A stretch of 10,440 bases of DNA. Source: CAZAMP01 sp964486455. Its GTDB lineage: Bacteria; Eisenbacteria; RBG-16-71-46; CAZAMP01. The notes under the pieces were generated by a model, which was given only the letters and a program-made list of their open reading frames with translations, searched no databases and was not told the origin of the DNA. Below are positions 1 through 6,971 of the stretch, one piece after another (within the stretch, counting starts at the first letter, position 1; each line of letters starts with the position of its first letter). Where the stretch lies: contig CAZAMP010000078.1 of the NCBI GenBank assembly GCA_964486455.1, forward strand, positions 1 to 10,440, given 5' to 3'. The position numbers and the translations under genes were made by a program.

Positions 1-275
1 GTGATTCCCGCCAGGCTGTTCGGGGGCTGCACGGCCGCGTAGCCGAACTCCTCGATCAATCGCATTTGGAGCTCGATGTGAAAGGCCTCGAGCGCCTCTT
101 CCCTGGTCGCCTCCGACGAATAGTCCGCTCCGTCTACCGCCCCCCAGTCCATGTCGAAGAACTCGTTGCCGAGCTGAAAGGCGATCTCAAAATGGGGCGG
201 AAAGTCGGGCACGCCTCCTTCGAGGATCGTGACCAGCCGGTCCTTGTTGGTGACAACGTTACCGGGACGATTCAC
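1..275 (-). CDS. URO-D-superfamily (MtaA/CmuA-like) protein, N-terminal 91 codons only
   Basis: This is a partial gene; its 3' part lies beyond the left edge. Translating the minus strand from a GTG at 275-273 gives an uninterrupted frame beginning MNRPGNVVTNKDRLVTILEG, then PDFPPHFEIAFQLGNEFF and ending VQPPNSLAGI. The 'xxRLxxxLxGxxPDxxP' opening is typical of URO-D-like methyltransferases, which have an (alpha/beta)8-barrel fold. The GTG is chosen because it is preceded by GGAGAAGG at a 6-nt spacing, and no ATG occurs before the conserved NKDRL. The start overlaps the last 17 nt of the preceding URO-D gene, so translation is probably coupled. By context it is the third URO-D-like member of a corrinoid methyl-transfer operon, probably cytoplasmic. 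The catalytic H-x-[CD]-G motif is not reached, so the exact reaction cannot be called. Confidence 0.72.
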   Translation of the reverse strand, partial: MNRPGNVVTNKDRLVTILEGGVPDFPPHFEIAFQLGNEFFDMDWGAVDGADYSSEATREEALEAFHIELQMRLIEEFGYAAVQPPNSLAGI

Positions 276-1311
276 GATGGACCTTCTCCCACTCGTCGAA
301 CAGGACCAGCGCCGTTTCCGGATTCGCGCCGGCGCCGAATTCGAACTGGGCGATGATGCCGCCGGCCGGGTCGTACAGGTGCCGGGCAACCTCGCGCACC
401 GCCACCCGCCCGTCCTCGGGGTCGTCAGAGGTCAACACGTGCTGCCTATCGATCTCACCCCAGAAGGTCATTCGACCCTTGGCAACTCGTGCGAGCTCAG
501 CCATGTCCATGCAGAAGAGCTGGGAGTTTGTGGCGTCGATGCCGATCTCGATCAGGTCCTCGTAGATGTCGGTGATGTAGCCATCCGAGTGCATGAAGAC
601 GCTCTTCCCGCTCGACTTCGCCAGGTCGCAGTAGTCACGATAGAGCGGCTTGAAAAACGCGCGCCATCTATCGGGCTCAATCAGCAACTGTGATTGCGCT
701 CCCCAATCGTCGGCCAGGCGGATGGCGTCGACATCCGCGGCACACCACAACTCGAGCTCCCTCAGGTAGAAGTCATGAATCTTCTTGAGCAGCTCATCCA
801 TTCCCTGCTCCGGCATCAGCACGTCGATGAGCGCGTTCTCGGTGCCGCGCAGGAACTGGTAGCGCTCCCAGGGCTGGGGACAGATGTTCGCGAAGACGAA
901 CCGGTCGGTGCCGGCATGATACTGGTTGATCGCGTCGCGCGCGGCCGACCACGCTGGGCTCCCGGCCTGGGGGAGCTGCTCGTAGGGCGGCTCGTAGGCC
1001 CCGGCGTCGGCCATATCCGCGAGAATGGGATTCCTCACCTCACCTATCAAACCTGGTTGGATGTTCTCAAACACGCAACCCCACGCGTCGGTGCTCGAAC
1101 CCATCTGGTAGGGATCGCCCTTCGCGCGCCGCGACGGTGGATAGAAGTACTCGGTGGACGCGAAGTCCGAGGGGTGGCGCCTTTCGAGTTCGACCACCGT
1201 CTCGGGATGATGAATGTTTGCCCAAGGCAGCGTCCACAGATCGCGTGGCAGACGTTGGGGGTGCTCGAAGTGAAGAGCGCGCAGCACCGTTTCCCGTGGG
1301 GACTGCGGCAT
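259..1311 (-). CDS. URO-D-superfamily corrinoid methyltransferase-like protein (H-S-D-G variant)
   Basis: A 350-residue cytoplasmic protein of the URO-D/MtaA/CmuA superfamily. The N-terminus SPRETVLRALHFEHPQRLPRD is the classic opening of this family. Further family landmarks are LADDWGAQ (~199-206), the strand-end motif FMHSDG (239-244), FWGEIDRQHVL (283-293) and FEFGAGANPET (323-333). In MtaA/MtbA the H-x-C-G His and Cys and a later Cys bind the zinc that activates the acceptor thiol. Here the motif reads H241-S-D243-G and the C-terminal GCG-like position reads GAG, so both usual zinc cysteines are absent. The MRQAGRYLPEY signature of heme-pathway HemE is also absent, so true uroporphyrinogen decarboxylation is unlikely. 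The ATG follows the corrinoid-protein stop by 2 nt and has GGTGGGG upstream. The likely role is methyl transfer to or from the adjacent corrinoid protein, substrate unknown. Confidence 0.82.
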   Translation of the reverse strand: MPQSPRETVLRALHFEHPQRLPRDLWTLPWANIHHPETVVELERRHPSDFASTEYFYPPSRRAKGDPYQMGSSTDAWGCVFENIQPGLIGEVRNPILADMADAGAYEPPYEQLPQAGSPAWSAARDAINQYHAGTDRFVFANICPQPWERYQFLRGTENALIDVLMPEQGMDELLKKIHDFYLRELELWCAADVDAIRLADDWGAQSQLLIEPDRWRAFFKPLYRDYCDLAKSSGKSVFMHSDGYITDIYEDLIEIGIDATNSQLFCMDMAELARVAKGRMTFWGEIDRQHVLTSDDPEDGRVAVREVARHLYDPAGGIIAQFEFGAGANPETALVLFDEWEKVHRESSR

Positions 1312-1313
1312 CG

Positions 1314-1994
1314 CTACGCCCCACCGCCCGCATCCATCAGCCCGGCGATGTGCTTCGCGAACTTCTGCGGATCCGGGAAGTAGCCGTTTGCCCCTATCTT
1401 CGCGCAGAACTCCTCCGTCAGAGGTGCTCCACCCACGAAGATCGCCGTCTCCGGAAACCTCTCCCGGATCTCCGCTGCGGTCTTTTCCATGTTGATCATC
1501 GTCGTGGTGAGGAGCGCGCTCATGCCAACCAGACTGCCGGGGCTTTCGGCCAGCGCCGTCAGGAAGCTCTCAGTGCTCACATCCACGCCCAGGTCGGTCA
1601 CATCCCAGCCGTCACCCTCCAGCACCATACGAACGATGTTCTTCCCGATGTCGTGCAGGTCGCCGGCCACGGTTCCCAAGATGACCTTGCCGCGGTACGT
1701 GATCTCTCCGCTTTCGAAATGAGGCCTCACAAGATCCATCGCGGCCGTCATCGCCCGGGCAGCGATCAGCAGATCGGGAATGAACGCCTCGCCTCTCTCG
1801 AAGCGATCACCTACGCGTCGCATGCCGGCCATCAGTCCGCCCTGGAGCACGTCCTGGGCCGTCATCGTGTCCAGAGCGCGGCGGGTCAGCTCGATCGCCC
1901 CCTCCTGCCCTTTCAGCTCCGGCGGATAGGGCGAGTCGACATCCACCTTTCCGCGCGCGATCGAGACCGCGAGTTTCTCGAGAAGCTCATCCAT
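1314..1994 (-). CDS. Methyltransferase cognate corrinoid protein (MtaC/MtbC/MetH-type B12-binding)
   Basis: A 226-residue soluble methyl-carrier protein. Residues ~1-95 form the helical B12-binding cap (MTAQDVLQGGLMAGMRRVGDRFERGEAFIPDLLIAARAM region). Residues ~100-222 form the Rossmann-like cobalamin domain. The lower cobalt ligand motif DxHxxG is intact as GDLHDIGKNIV (111-121), with H114 as the predicted ligand. SAL (159-161) and VGGAPLTEEF (187-196) complete the dimethylbenzimidazole-tail pocket. Its length is normal for MtaC/MtbC/MttC-type proteins. It shuttles a methyl group between a substrate-specific methyltransferase and an acceptor methyltransferase. It sits between two URO-D-like genes: the upstream stop lies 9 nt before its ATG and GAGGG overlaps that stop region. 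A short insertion near 20-30 (SPYPPELKG) separates the first helix from the rest of the cap. The identity is firm; the methyl donor is unknown. Confidence 0.93.
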   Translation of the reverse strand: MDELLEKLAVSIARGKVDVDSPYPPELKGQEGAIELTRRALDTMTAQDVLQGGLMAGMRRVGDRFERGEAFIPDLLIAARAMTAAMDLVRPHFESGEITYRGKVILGTVAGDLHDIGKNIVRMVLEGDGWDVTDLGVDVSTESFLTALAESPGSLVGMSALLTTTMINMEKTAAEIRERFPETAIFVGGAPLTEEFCAKIGANGYFPDPQKFAKHIAGLMDAGGGA

Positions 1995-2003
1995 GCTGGT
2001 CCC

Positions 2004-3125
2004 TCAGCCTGTTTCGGGATCGACGCGCCGGTTGTACTCATCCACGATGCGTCCAACCACGCGCAGTCGCTCGATATCTCCGGTCGACGATATCTCATCC
2101 GAAATCCCCAGGACAAGCTTGGGCGCGAACAGGTCGATCAGTCGTTCGGCGCACTCGATGAGCGTCTCCACCGGATAGGTATCGTCGAAGTAGATGGCAG
2201 GGATCCCGTCCAGGAGAAAGACCTCATCCCCCAGAGCGGCCTTGATCTCATCGAGCGTCACGTCTCCCTGCGGCTGAGGCGTGATCGCCTCGATTCCGTC
2301 AAGCCCGGTCTCCTTCACGTGGGGAAGCAACGGGCGCGTGTCACCGTCCCAGTGGGAACAGACGAACTTCCCGGCGGTGTGGAGTCTCTCGCAGCGCCGC
2401 TGGCATGCCGGCAGGTGATAGCGCAGGAAGAGATCCGGTGAAAGCGTTCCTGAGTGGATGTTCTCGCCGAAGTTGATGATCTCGATGGGCGACGGGTTGA
2501 TGACGTCGATCAGACGATCGTGACATCCGTCGAGGGCTTCGAAGAAAGCCCCCAGCTCCGCGGGCCATTCGAAGAGTGCATACACCCCCTTCTCGATCCC
2601 CATCTTCTCGATGTAGAGGCATTGCACGTTCATCCGCGGCATGAACATCGTGGGGGCTCCCAGATCGCCGCAGGCGTTCATGTGCCCGTCGTACTGCTCC
2701 TGGTCCCACTCCCACGTGGCGTTCTCCTCGCGCCAGGTGGCGACCTTCAGCTCGTCGAGTGACTCGATCTCCCACTTGAGCGTGATTCTGTGCGGGCTGT
2801 TGGACGACTTACGATGAACGGCGGTCTGCTTGCCAACCGGTGTCTCCACGACCGTCTCGACGTCGGTTTCGCTCAGGTCGCGTTGCCTGAACGTGACCCC
2901 CGGATGCTCGATGCGCCGAAAGCAAGAGTTGAACTCGTAGAGACGGGCGGAGCAACCGAGGGACCGATACACCTCGTAGGGGCTCATGCCGGTGTAGGGC
3001 TCGGGCAGCCCCTCCCCCGAGAACATCTTGTCCTCGTACCAGCAGCCGATACGCGGTTGCCAGATGATCTTGCCGCCGGAGCGGCCGAACACCACCTGCC
3101 GGTGAAGGTCGGGAAGGCGCGCCAT
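2004..3125 (-). CDS. URO-D-superfamily methyltransferase-like protein (H-W-D-G variant)
   Basis: A 373-residue soluble protein of the URO-D-like superfamily, from a different subfamily than the paralogue at 259-1311. The N-terminus has WQPRIGCWYEDK and LPEPYTGMSPYEVYRSLG, as in the 'trimethylamine corrinoid/URO-D family' groups common in environmental genomes. The barrel core carries INFGENIHSGTLSP (~217-229), VCSHWDGDTRPLLPH (~255-269), LDGIEAITPQPQGD (~276-288) and LGISDEISSTGDIERL (~339-354). The usual H-x-C-G zinc motif appears as H258-W-D260-G. Adjacent ATGs at 3128 and 3125 are both possible. AGGAGG at 3133-3138 is 4 nt from the first and 7 nt from the second, so 3125 is preferred. That ribosome site overlaps the stop codon of the transporter gene. 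It probably acts with the corrinoid protein 9 nt downstream; whether it is the substrate-side or acceptor-side enzyme cannot be told from sequence. Confidence 0.8.
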   Translation of the reverse strand: MARLPDLHRQVVFGRSGGKIIWQPRIGCWYEDKMFSGEGLPEPYTGMSPYEVYRSLGCSARLYEFNSCFRRIEHPGVTFRQRDLSETDVETVVETPVGKQTAVHRKSSNSPHRITLKWEIESLDELKVATWREENATWEWDQEQYDGHMNACGDLGAPTMFMPRMNVQCLYIEKMGIEKGVYALFEWPAELGAFFEALDGCHDRLIDVINPSPIEIINFGENIHSGTLSPDLFLRYHLPACQRRCERLHTAGKFVCSHWDGDTRPLLPHVKETGLDGIEAITPQPQGDVTLDEIKAALGDEVFLLDGIPAIYFDDTYPVETLIECAERLIDLFAPKLVLGISDEISSTGDIERLRVVGRIVDEYNRRVDPETG

Positions 3126-3136
3126 CATTGCGCCTC

Positions 3137-4420
3137 CTACATGAAGAGTCTCGAGTAGGCGAAGAAGCCGAGAAACGCCGTCAGAAACACGATCCCCAAC
3201 AAAGCGAGAGCGCGAAGCGGTCGCCCGGGTCGAAACTCCTCCGGGACCCAATCCGCCATCATGGCCCTATAGGTCAGGATGCCGAGGAAGGGCGCGGTGA
3301 TGAAGGAAAGGACCGTCGCCAGGTCGATCAGACGTGCCAGGTGATCGGACAGGTAGAAGATCACGATCACCATCGCCCCCGCCGCCAGCACGGTCATCCA
3401 GCCCCAGTAGCCCGGAGAGCGCGCGGCGCTAGACGACACCTCGGCGGCATCCTCAGGCGTACGGAACCGTCGCATCACGAGCTGAAGGCCCCGAGGGAAT
3501 CCGTCCATCACGGTGAGTGTCGTTGAGAGCATCGTCGTGAACGCCGCGACCACGATGATCGGCCGACTCCACTCCCCGAGGCTCGACGTGAAGAGCGATA
3601 TGATCTGCGCGGCGAAGCCTGATGCCCCCTTCGCGGGCTCGATTCCCGGGCCGAACAGGGTCGCCGTTCCCAGGATGCAGAACATCACCGCCAGAATCCC
3701 CGTCCCGACGTAGCCGAAACGGAAGTCGAAGAGCACATCGCTCAGTGACGCAGTGTGTCCGGTCTCCCGCCGTCGGGCCAGCGACCAGAACGACTGCCAA
3801 ACACTGACATCCATCCCGGTCGGCATCCAGCCGACGAGACCGACGACGAACGCGACGAACGCAGCATCCTTCCAGTCCGTCGCTCCCCAGAGGGGAATCC
3901 CCCCGAGCCTTGGAATCACCATGATCGTGGCGGCAACCGCACACAAACCCAAGACCGCCATGATGATCTTAATGGCCTTATCGAGGAGCGGATAGCGTCC
4001 CACCACGAGCAGGACTCCGCATGCCACGATGAGAATCGCGGTCCAGATGATGACGGACGTCAGGCCTTCGCCGAACGAAAGGCCGGTCAGTTGTATAGCC
4101 AACCCTGCGGTGACGACTCCCACGGCGGCGAGGACGGTGAACATCGTGCTCAGCGTGAGGATCGTGTAGAGGATCAGACTCCATTTCCCCTGTCGGCGGT
4201 AACCCTCGAGAAGACTCGTTCCCGTGGCCATCGCGTAGCGCTGTCCGAACTCGAAGAGAGGCCACTTGAGGAAGAGCACGAGAACAATGATCCAGACAAG
4301 CGAGAGCCCGTATCCGCCGCCGGCTCGCGTTGATTGAACGAGGTGGGACACGCCGACCGACACGGCGGCGAACAGCAATCCCGGACCCATCGCCTTGAGA
4401 CGATCTGATGATCCGACCAT
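3137..4420 (-). CDS. NRAMP-superfamily membrane transporter, non-canonical metal site
   Basis: A 427-residue integral membrane protein with about 11 hydrophobic segments (for example 41-52, 82-103, 122-141, 150-170, 187-199, 237-256, 285-300, 340-357, 366-382, 403-422). The opening KAMGPGLLFAAVSVGVSHL with STRAGGGYGLSLVW matches the first NRAMP helix and following segment. Canonical NRAMP metal transporters carry DPGN in TM1 and a MPHN-type motif in TM6. Here TM1 reads GVSHL (23-27) and TM6 reads WMPTGMDVSVWQ (198-209), so the metal-coordinating Asp, Asn and Met set is not conserved. The substrate may therefore not be Mn/Fe. The ATG at 4420 is chosen over an upstream in-frame one because it has a G-rich ribosome site (GGGGGGA) and the family N-terminus begins ~10 residues later. 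It is the first gene of the methyl-transfer operon, which suggests uptake of a substrate or cofactor metal for that module. Confidence 0.8.
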   Translation of the reverse strand: MVGSSDRLKAMGPGLLFAAVSVGVSHLVQSTRAGGGYGLSLVWIIVLVLFLKWPLFEFGQRYAMATGTSLLEGYRRQGKWSLILYTILTLSTMFTVLAAVGVVTAGLAIQLTGLSFGEGLTSVIIWTAILIVACGVLLVVGRYPLLDKAIKIIMAVLGLCAVAATIMVIPRLGGIPLWGATDWKDAAFVAFVVGLVGWMPTGMDVSVWQSFWSLARRRETGHTASLSDVLFDFRFGYVGTGILAVMFCILGTATLFGPGIEPAKGASGFAAQIISLFTSSLGEWSRPIIVVAAFTTMLSTTLTVMDGFPRGLQLVMRRFRTPEDAAEVSSSAARSPGYWGWMTVLAAGAMVIVIFYLSDHLARLIDLATVLSFITAPFLGILTYRAMMADWVPEEFRPGRPLRALALLGIVFLTAFLGFFAYSRLFM

Positions 4421-4627
4421 CGAATCCCCCCGTGAGATGTCATTGGCAGCAATTCCGCAGGCTAAACCAGCTCCTTGACGCGCGCAAGCATACGCCCGAA
4501 CCGATGGACCTCTGTGGCCATTTTCCACTTTGGCGACACACGCTGTGCGCCCGTTGCGTCGTGAGTGCTAGACTGCCGAGAGGGTGAGGATTCGCGCACG
4601 CCGGCGGACGGAGGCTCCTATCGACAC
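4421..4627. promoter_or_regulatory. Divergent intergenic region between the transporter operon and the glycosyltransferase unit
   Basis: These 207 bp separate two divergently transcribed units and must carry both promoters. The best plus-strand candidate is an extended -10-like TGCTAGACT at 4566-4574, without a convincing -35. On the minus strand TTGCGC, 17 nt, TAGCCT (about 4450-4490) is a weak sigma-70-like arrangement. I see no strong palindromic operator, no intrinsic terminator and no recognisable riboswitch core. The individual promoter calls are tentative; the regulatory role of the interval follows from gene orientation. Confidence 0.35.
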
Positions 4628-6964
4628 ATGGTGTCAGACGCGTCAGATACTAAAATGTCAATGCACGACAAAGACAGCAACTCTCAGAACATCCCCACAC
4701 ACGTGCCGCCGGGAAAACCCGGGCTTCGTCATTGGACATCGCATCCGGTAGTCGGAGCCATCCTGGCGGTTGTCGCGCTCGCGCTGCGGGCGTGGCAGTT
4801 GGATTCGGGTCTGCCCGATTTCATAGAGGAAGCCGTTCCGTTCAAGAAGGCGTTCGAGATGTGGGGATGGGATACGGGCCGAATCGATCTGGATCCGGAC
4901 TTCTTCAACTATCCCACGCTTTCGATCTACCTGCACTTTCTCGCTCAGCAGGCGCACTACGCGATCGGTCATCTCTTTGGCTGGTTTTCGAGCACCTCGG
5001 ACTACTGGATCGACTATCACCTGGATCCGTCCGTTCACGTTTTGGTGGCCCGCATGCTGTCGGTCGTCGCGGATGTCCTGAGCGTGCTTGCCGTGTGGCG
5101 GATCGGAGAGCGGGCCCGACCGGGATCCGGCATGGTTGCCGCTATTCTGCTGGTGTTTGCGTCTGCCTCGATCAAGACCTCGCGCCTCATCTTCACGGAC
5201 CCGATCATGACAGCGTTCGCCTTGTGGTCGCTCGAACGACTTCTCGCTTACGGGCGTGGCGGATCCCGCCGAACGCTCCTACAGGCTATCGTTCTGATCG
5301 GGCTTGCGGCCGGGACCAAATACCCCGCCGGGTTCCTGGTCCTGCCGCTCGCCTGGACGCTCTGGAACCGCCACGGACGCGGCGGGCTGAAATGGTGGCG
5401 CGTAGCGGTCGCGGGGGCCGTCATGGTCTTCCTGATGACCTCACCGTTCATCGTTCTGAGCTTCGAGGAGTTCTGGCTCGATTTCACCTACGAACGCGGT
5501 CATATGGCCGGAGGACACCTGGGGATGCTCGAGCACCGAGGCGCCTCATACTATCTGCAAACGCTGGGGAACGTACTGGGGTGGCACGTTGTTGCCCTGG
5601 CGCTTGCTTCGCTATTCCTCCTGGCAACGCGGATTCTCCATCGCGAGCCCCGCCACACGCTCATCCTGCTCTGGTCCCTTCTCGCACCCTACGCGATGAG
5701 CATATCCGGCGCCCGCATGGCCGCGCTCCGGTACTCGGTGCCGCTGGCCGCCCTCGTGTCCCTCTGTGGAGCCATCGCGATCCTCGCCGCCGCCGATCGT
5801 TACCTGTCACGTTTCCGTCCACCCCGCCATCGCGCCGGGCTGGCGGTCGTGCTCGCAGCGATCGTCGTGCTGCCCGCGATGTGGGGAGGCATTCCTGCCG
5901 CCGCGGCGGGAAGTGACACGACCTTTTCGCAGGCGCGGCGCTGGTGTGAGGCCAACTTCGATCAAGAGACGATCATCGTCCAGGAGTCCTGGGGCGCGGG
6001 ATTGCGCACGCAACGGGACATCCGGGCGCTATCCAGTCAACCGGCTTTCTCCCGCGCCAGCATGGAAAGGCGCGAGGCATACACCTCTTCCCCACAATAT
6101 CGATCGGTCGTGCTTCCGCTTGCCACGCAGGGCGATATCCGTGTCGGATTGACGTCCGTCTCGGGTGATCGCGAAAGCGTTATCCTGTTCGCGCATGCGG
6201 CCGACCTCAATGCCATCTACTACGATCCCGCGCTGTACGCCGGAGTGGACATCATGCTGACGAGCAGCACCGTTCGAGGTCGGTACGAGGCGAATCCCGA
6301 ACGCTTCGAGGTCCAGCGACGTTTCTACGACTACCTCGAGCGCTCGGCCGACGAGGTCGTTCGATTCACCCCGCACGGAACCATCATCGGCTCGGAGATC
6401 CGAATCTACCGGATGCCCGAGATCAGGCTGGGCGGATCGGGCGAGACGGCCCGCGCGCTCAATCCCTACTGGTGGGTCGATGGGGTTCCAAAGAAAATAC
6501 GACTAGCGATCGAAGAGATTGGAGTTCCTCAGCACCTTCGGACCGGAGGCGAGGTCTGGAGTCGGGATGGCAGGCCGGCCGCCTGGATGCGCGGGCTCTG
6601 GCGTTTCTACGACAGGTACGTGCGCGTCTACCTGGGTCCGTTGTCGCAGCATCTTGCCGAGCTTGATCGCTGTGAAGAGGCGCGCGCCTACTCGGGCGCG
6701 CTATTGGCGGTGATGCCCAAGCTCGACATAGCGAGCGCCCGCTACAGTCACTGTGCTTCGCGAATGGGTGACTGGGGCGATGCGCGGGCGGTACTCATGG
6801 GAACGCTGGCGGCCTTGCGCGCGCCCGACAGAGCATCGTTTCATCCAGACTCTCTTCCTGAGGGGCTCTCTCTCGTGTTTCGGCTCCAGGTGGAGCGCGT
6901 CCGGAGACACTTCATTCAGATGAATACGACGTCGACGCATTCAACAAGCGCCGGCGGGGATTGA
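4628..6964 (+). CDS. GT-C membrane glycosyltransferase, family 39 (ArnT/PMT-like)
   Basis: A 778-residue polytopic protein predicted to transfer sugar from a polyprenyl-phosphate donor on the outer face of the inner membrane. TM1 spans ~41-57 and is followed by the first extracytoplasmic loop GLPDFIEEAVPFKKAFEMW (61-79) and PDFFNYPTLSIYLHFLA (90-106), which match the 'pDE...FhYPsL.iYl' pattern of GT39-like enzymes. FTDPIMTAFALWSLERLLAYG (189-209) and GLAAGTKYPAGFLVLPLAW (225-243) are further family landmarks. Other membrane spans lie near 137-157, 166-182, 216-247, 257-279, 319-336, 343-360, 369-388 and 402-427. Residues ~430-778 form a long soluble tail ending in TPR-like helices (~670-735). 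The catalytic loop has E67-E68 where DE is usual. The start at 4628 has GGAGG 13 nt upstream; ATGs at 4655 and 4661 are alternatives. The acceptor is unknown. Confidence 0.82.
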   Translation: MVSDASDTKMSMHDKDSNSQNIPTHVPPGKPGLRHWTSHPVVGAILAVVALALRAWQLDSGLPDFIEEAVPFKKAFEMWGWDTGRIDLDPDFFNYPTLSIYLHFLAQQAHYAIGHLFGWFSSTSDYWIDYHLDPSVHVLVARMLSVVADVLSVLAVWRIGERARPGSGMVAAILLVFASASIKTSRLIFTDPIMTAFALWSLERLLAYGRGGSRRTLLQAIVLIGLAAGTKYPAGFLVLPLAWTLWNRHGRGGLKWWRVAVAGAVMVFLMTSPFIVLSFEEFWLDFTYERGHMAGGHLGMLEHRGASYYLQTLGNVLGWHVVALALASLFLLATRILHREPRHTLILLWSLLAPYAMSISGARMAALRYSVPLAALVSLCGAIAILAAADRYLSRFRPPRHRAGLAVVLAAIVVLPAMWGGIPAAAAGSDTTFSQARRWCEANFDQETIIVQESWGAGLRTQRDIRALSSQPAFSRASMERREAYTSSPQYRSVVLPLATQGDIRVGLTSVSGDRESVILFAHAADLNAIYYDPALYAGVDIMLTSSTVRGRYEANPERFEVQRRFYDYLERSADEVVRFTPHGTIIGSEIRIYRMPEIRLGGSGETARALNPYWWVDGVPKKIRLAIEEIGVPQHLRTGGEVWSRDGRPAAWMRGLWRFYDRYVRVYLGPLSQHLAELDRCEEARAYSGALLAVMPKLDIASARYSHCASRMGDWGDARAVLMGTLAALRAPDRASFHPDSLPEGLSLVFRLQVERVRRHFIQMNTTSTHSTSAGGD

Positions 6965-6971
6965 GAGACCG

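Noticed and set aside
694..2441. Long plus-strand open frames opposite the methyltransferase genes
   Set aside because: They lie antisense to genes with clear family motifs, show low-complexity Arg/His/Pro-rich translations typical of GC-rich shadow frames, and lack recognisable domains.
259..3125. Calling the URO-D-like genes hemE (heme biosynthesis uroporphyrinogen decarboxylase)
   Set aside because: The HemE N-terminal signature MRQAGRYLPEY is absent from both complete proteins, and they flank a corrinoid carrier gene, which points to methyl transfer.
4421..4530. Possible cobalamin riboswitch upstream of the corrinoid operon
   Set aside because: A GCCACAG-like string occurs on the minus strand, but the surrounding B12-box and stem arrangement is not visible and the leader is short.
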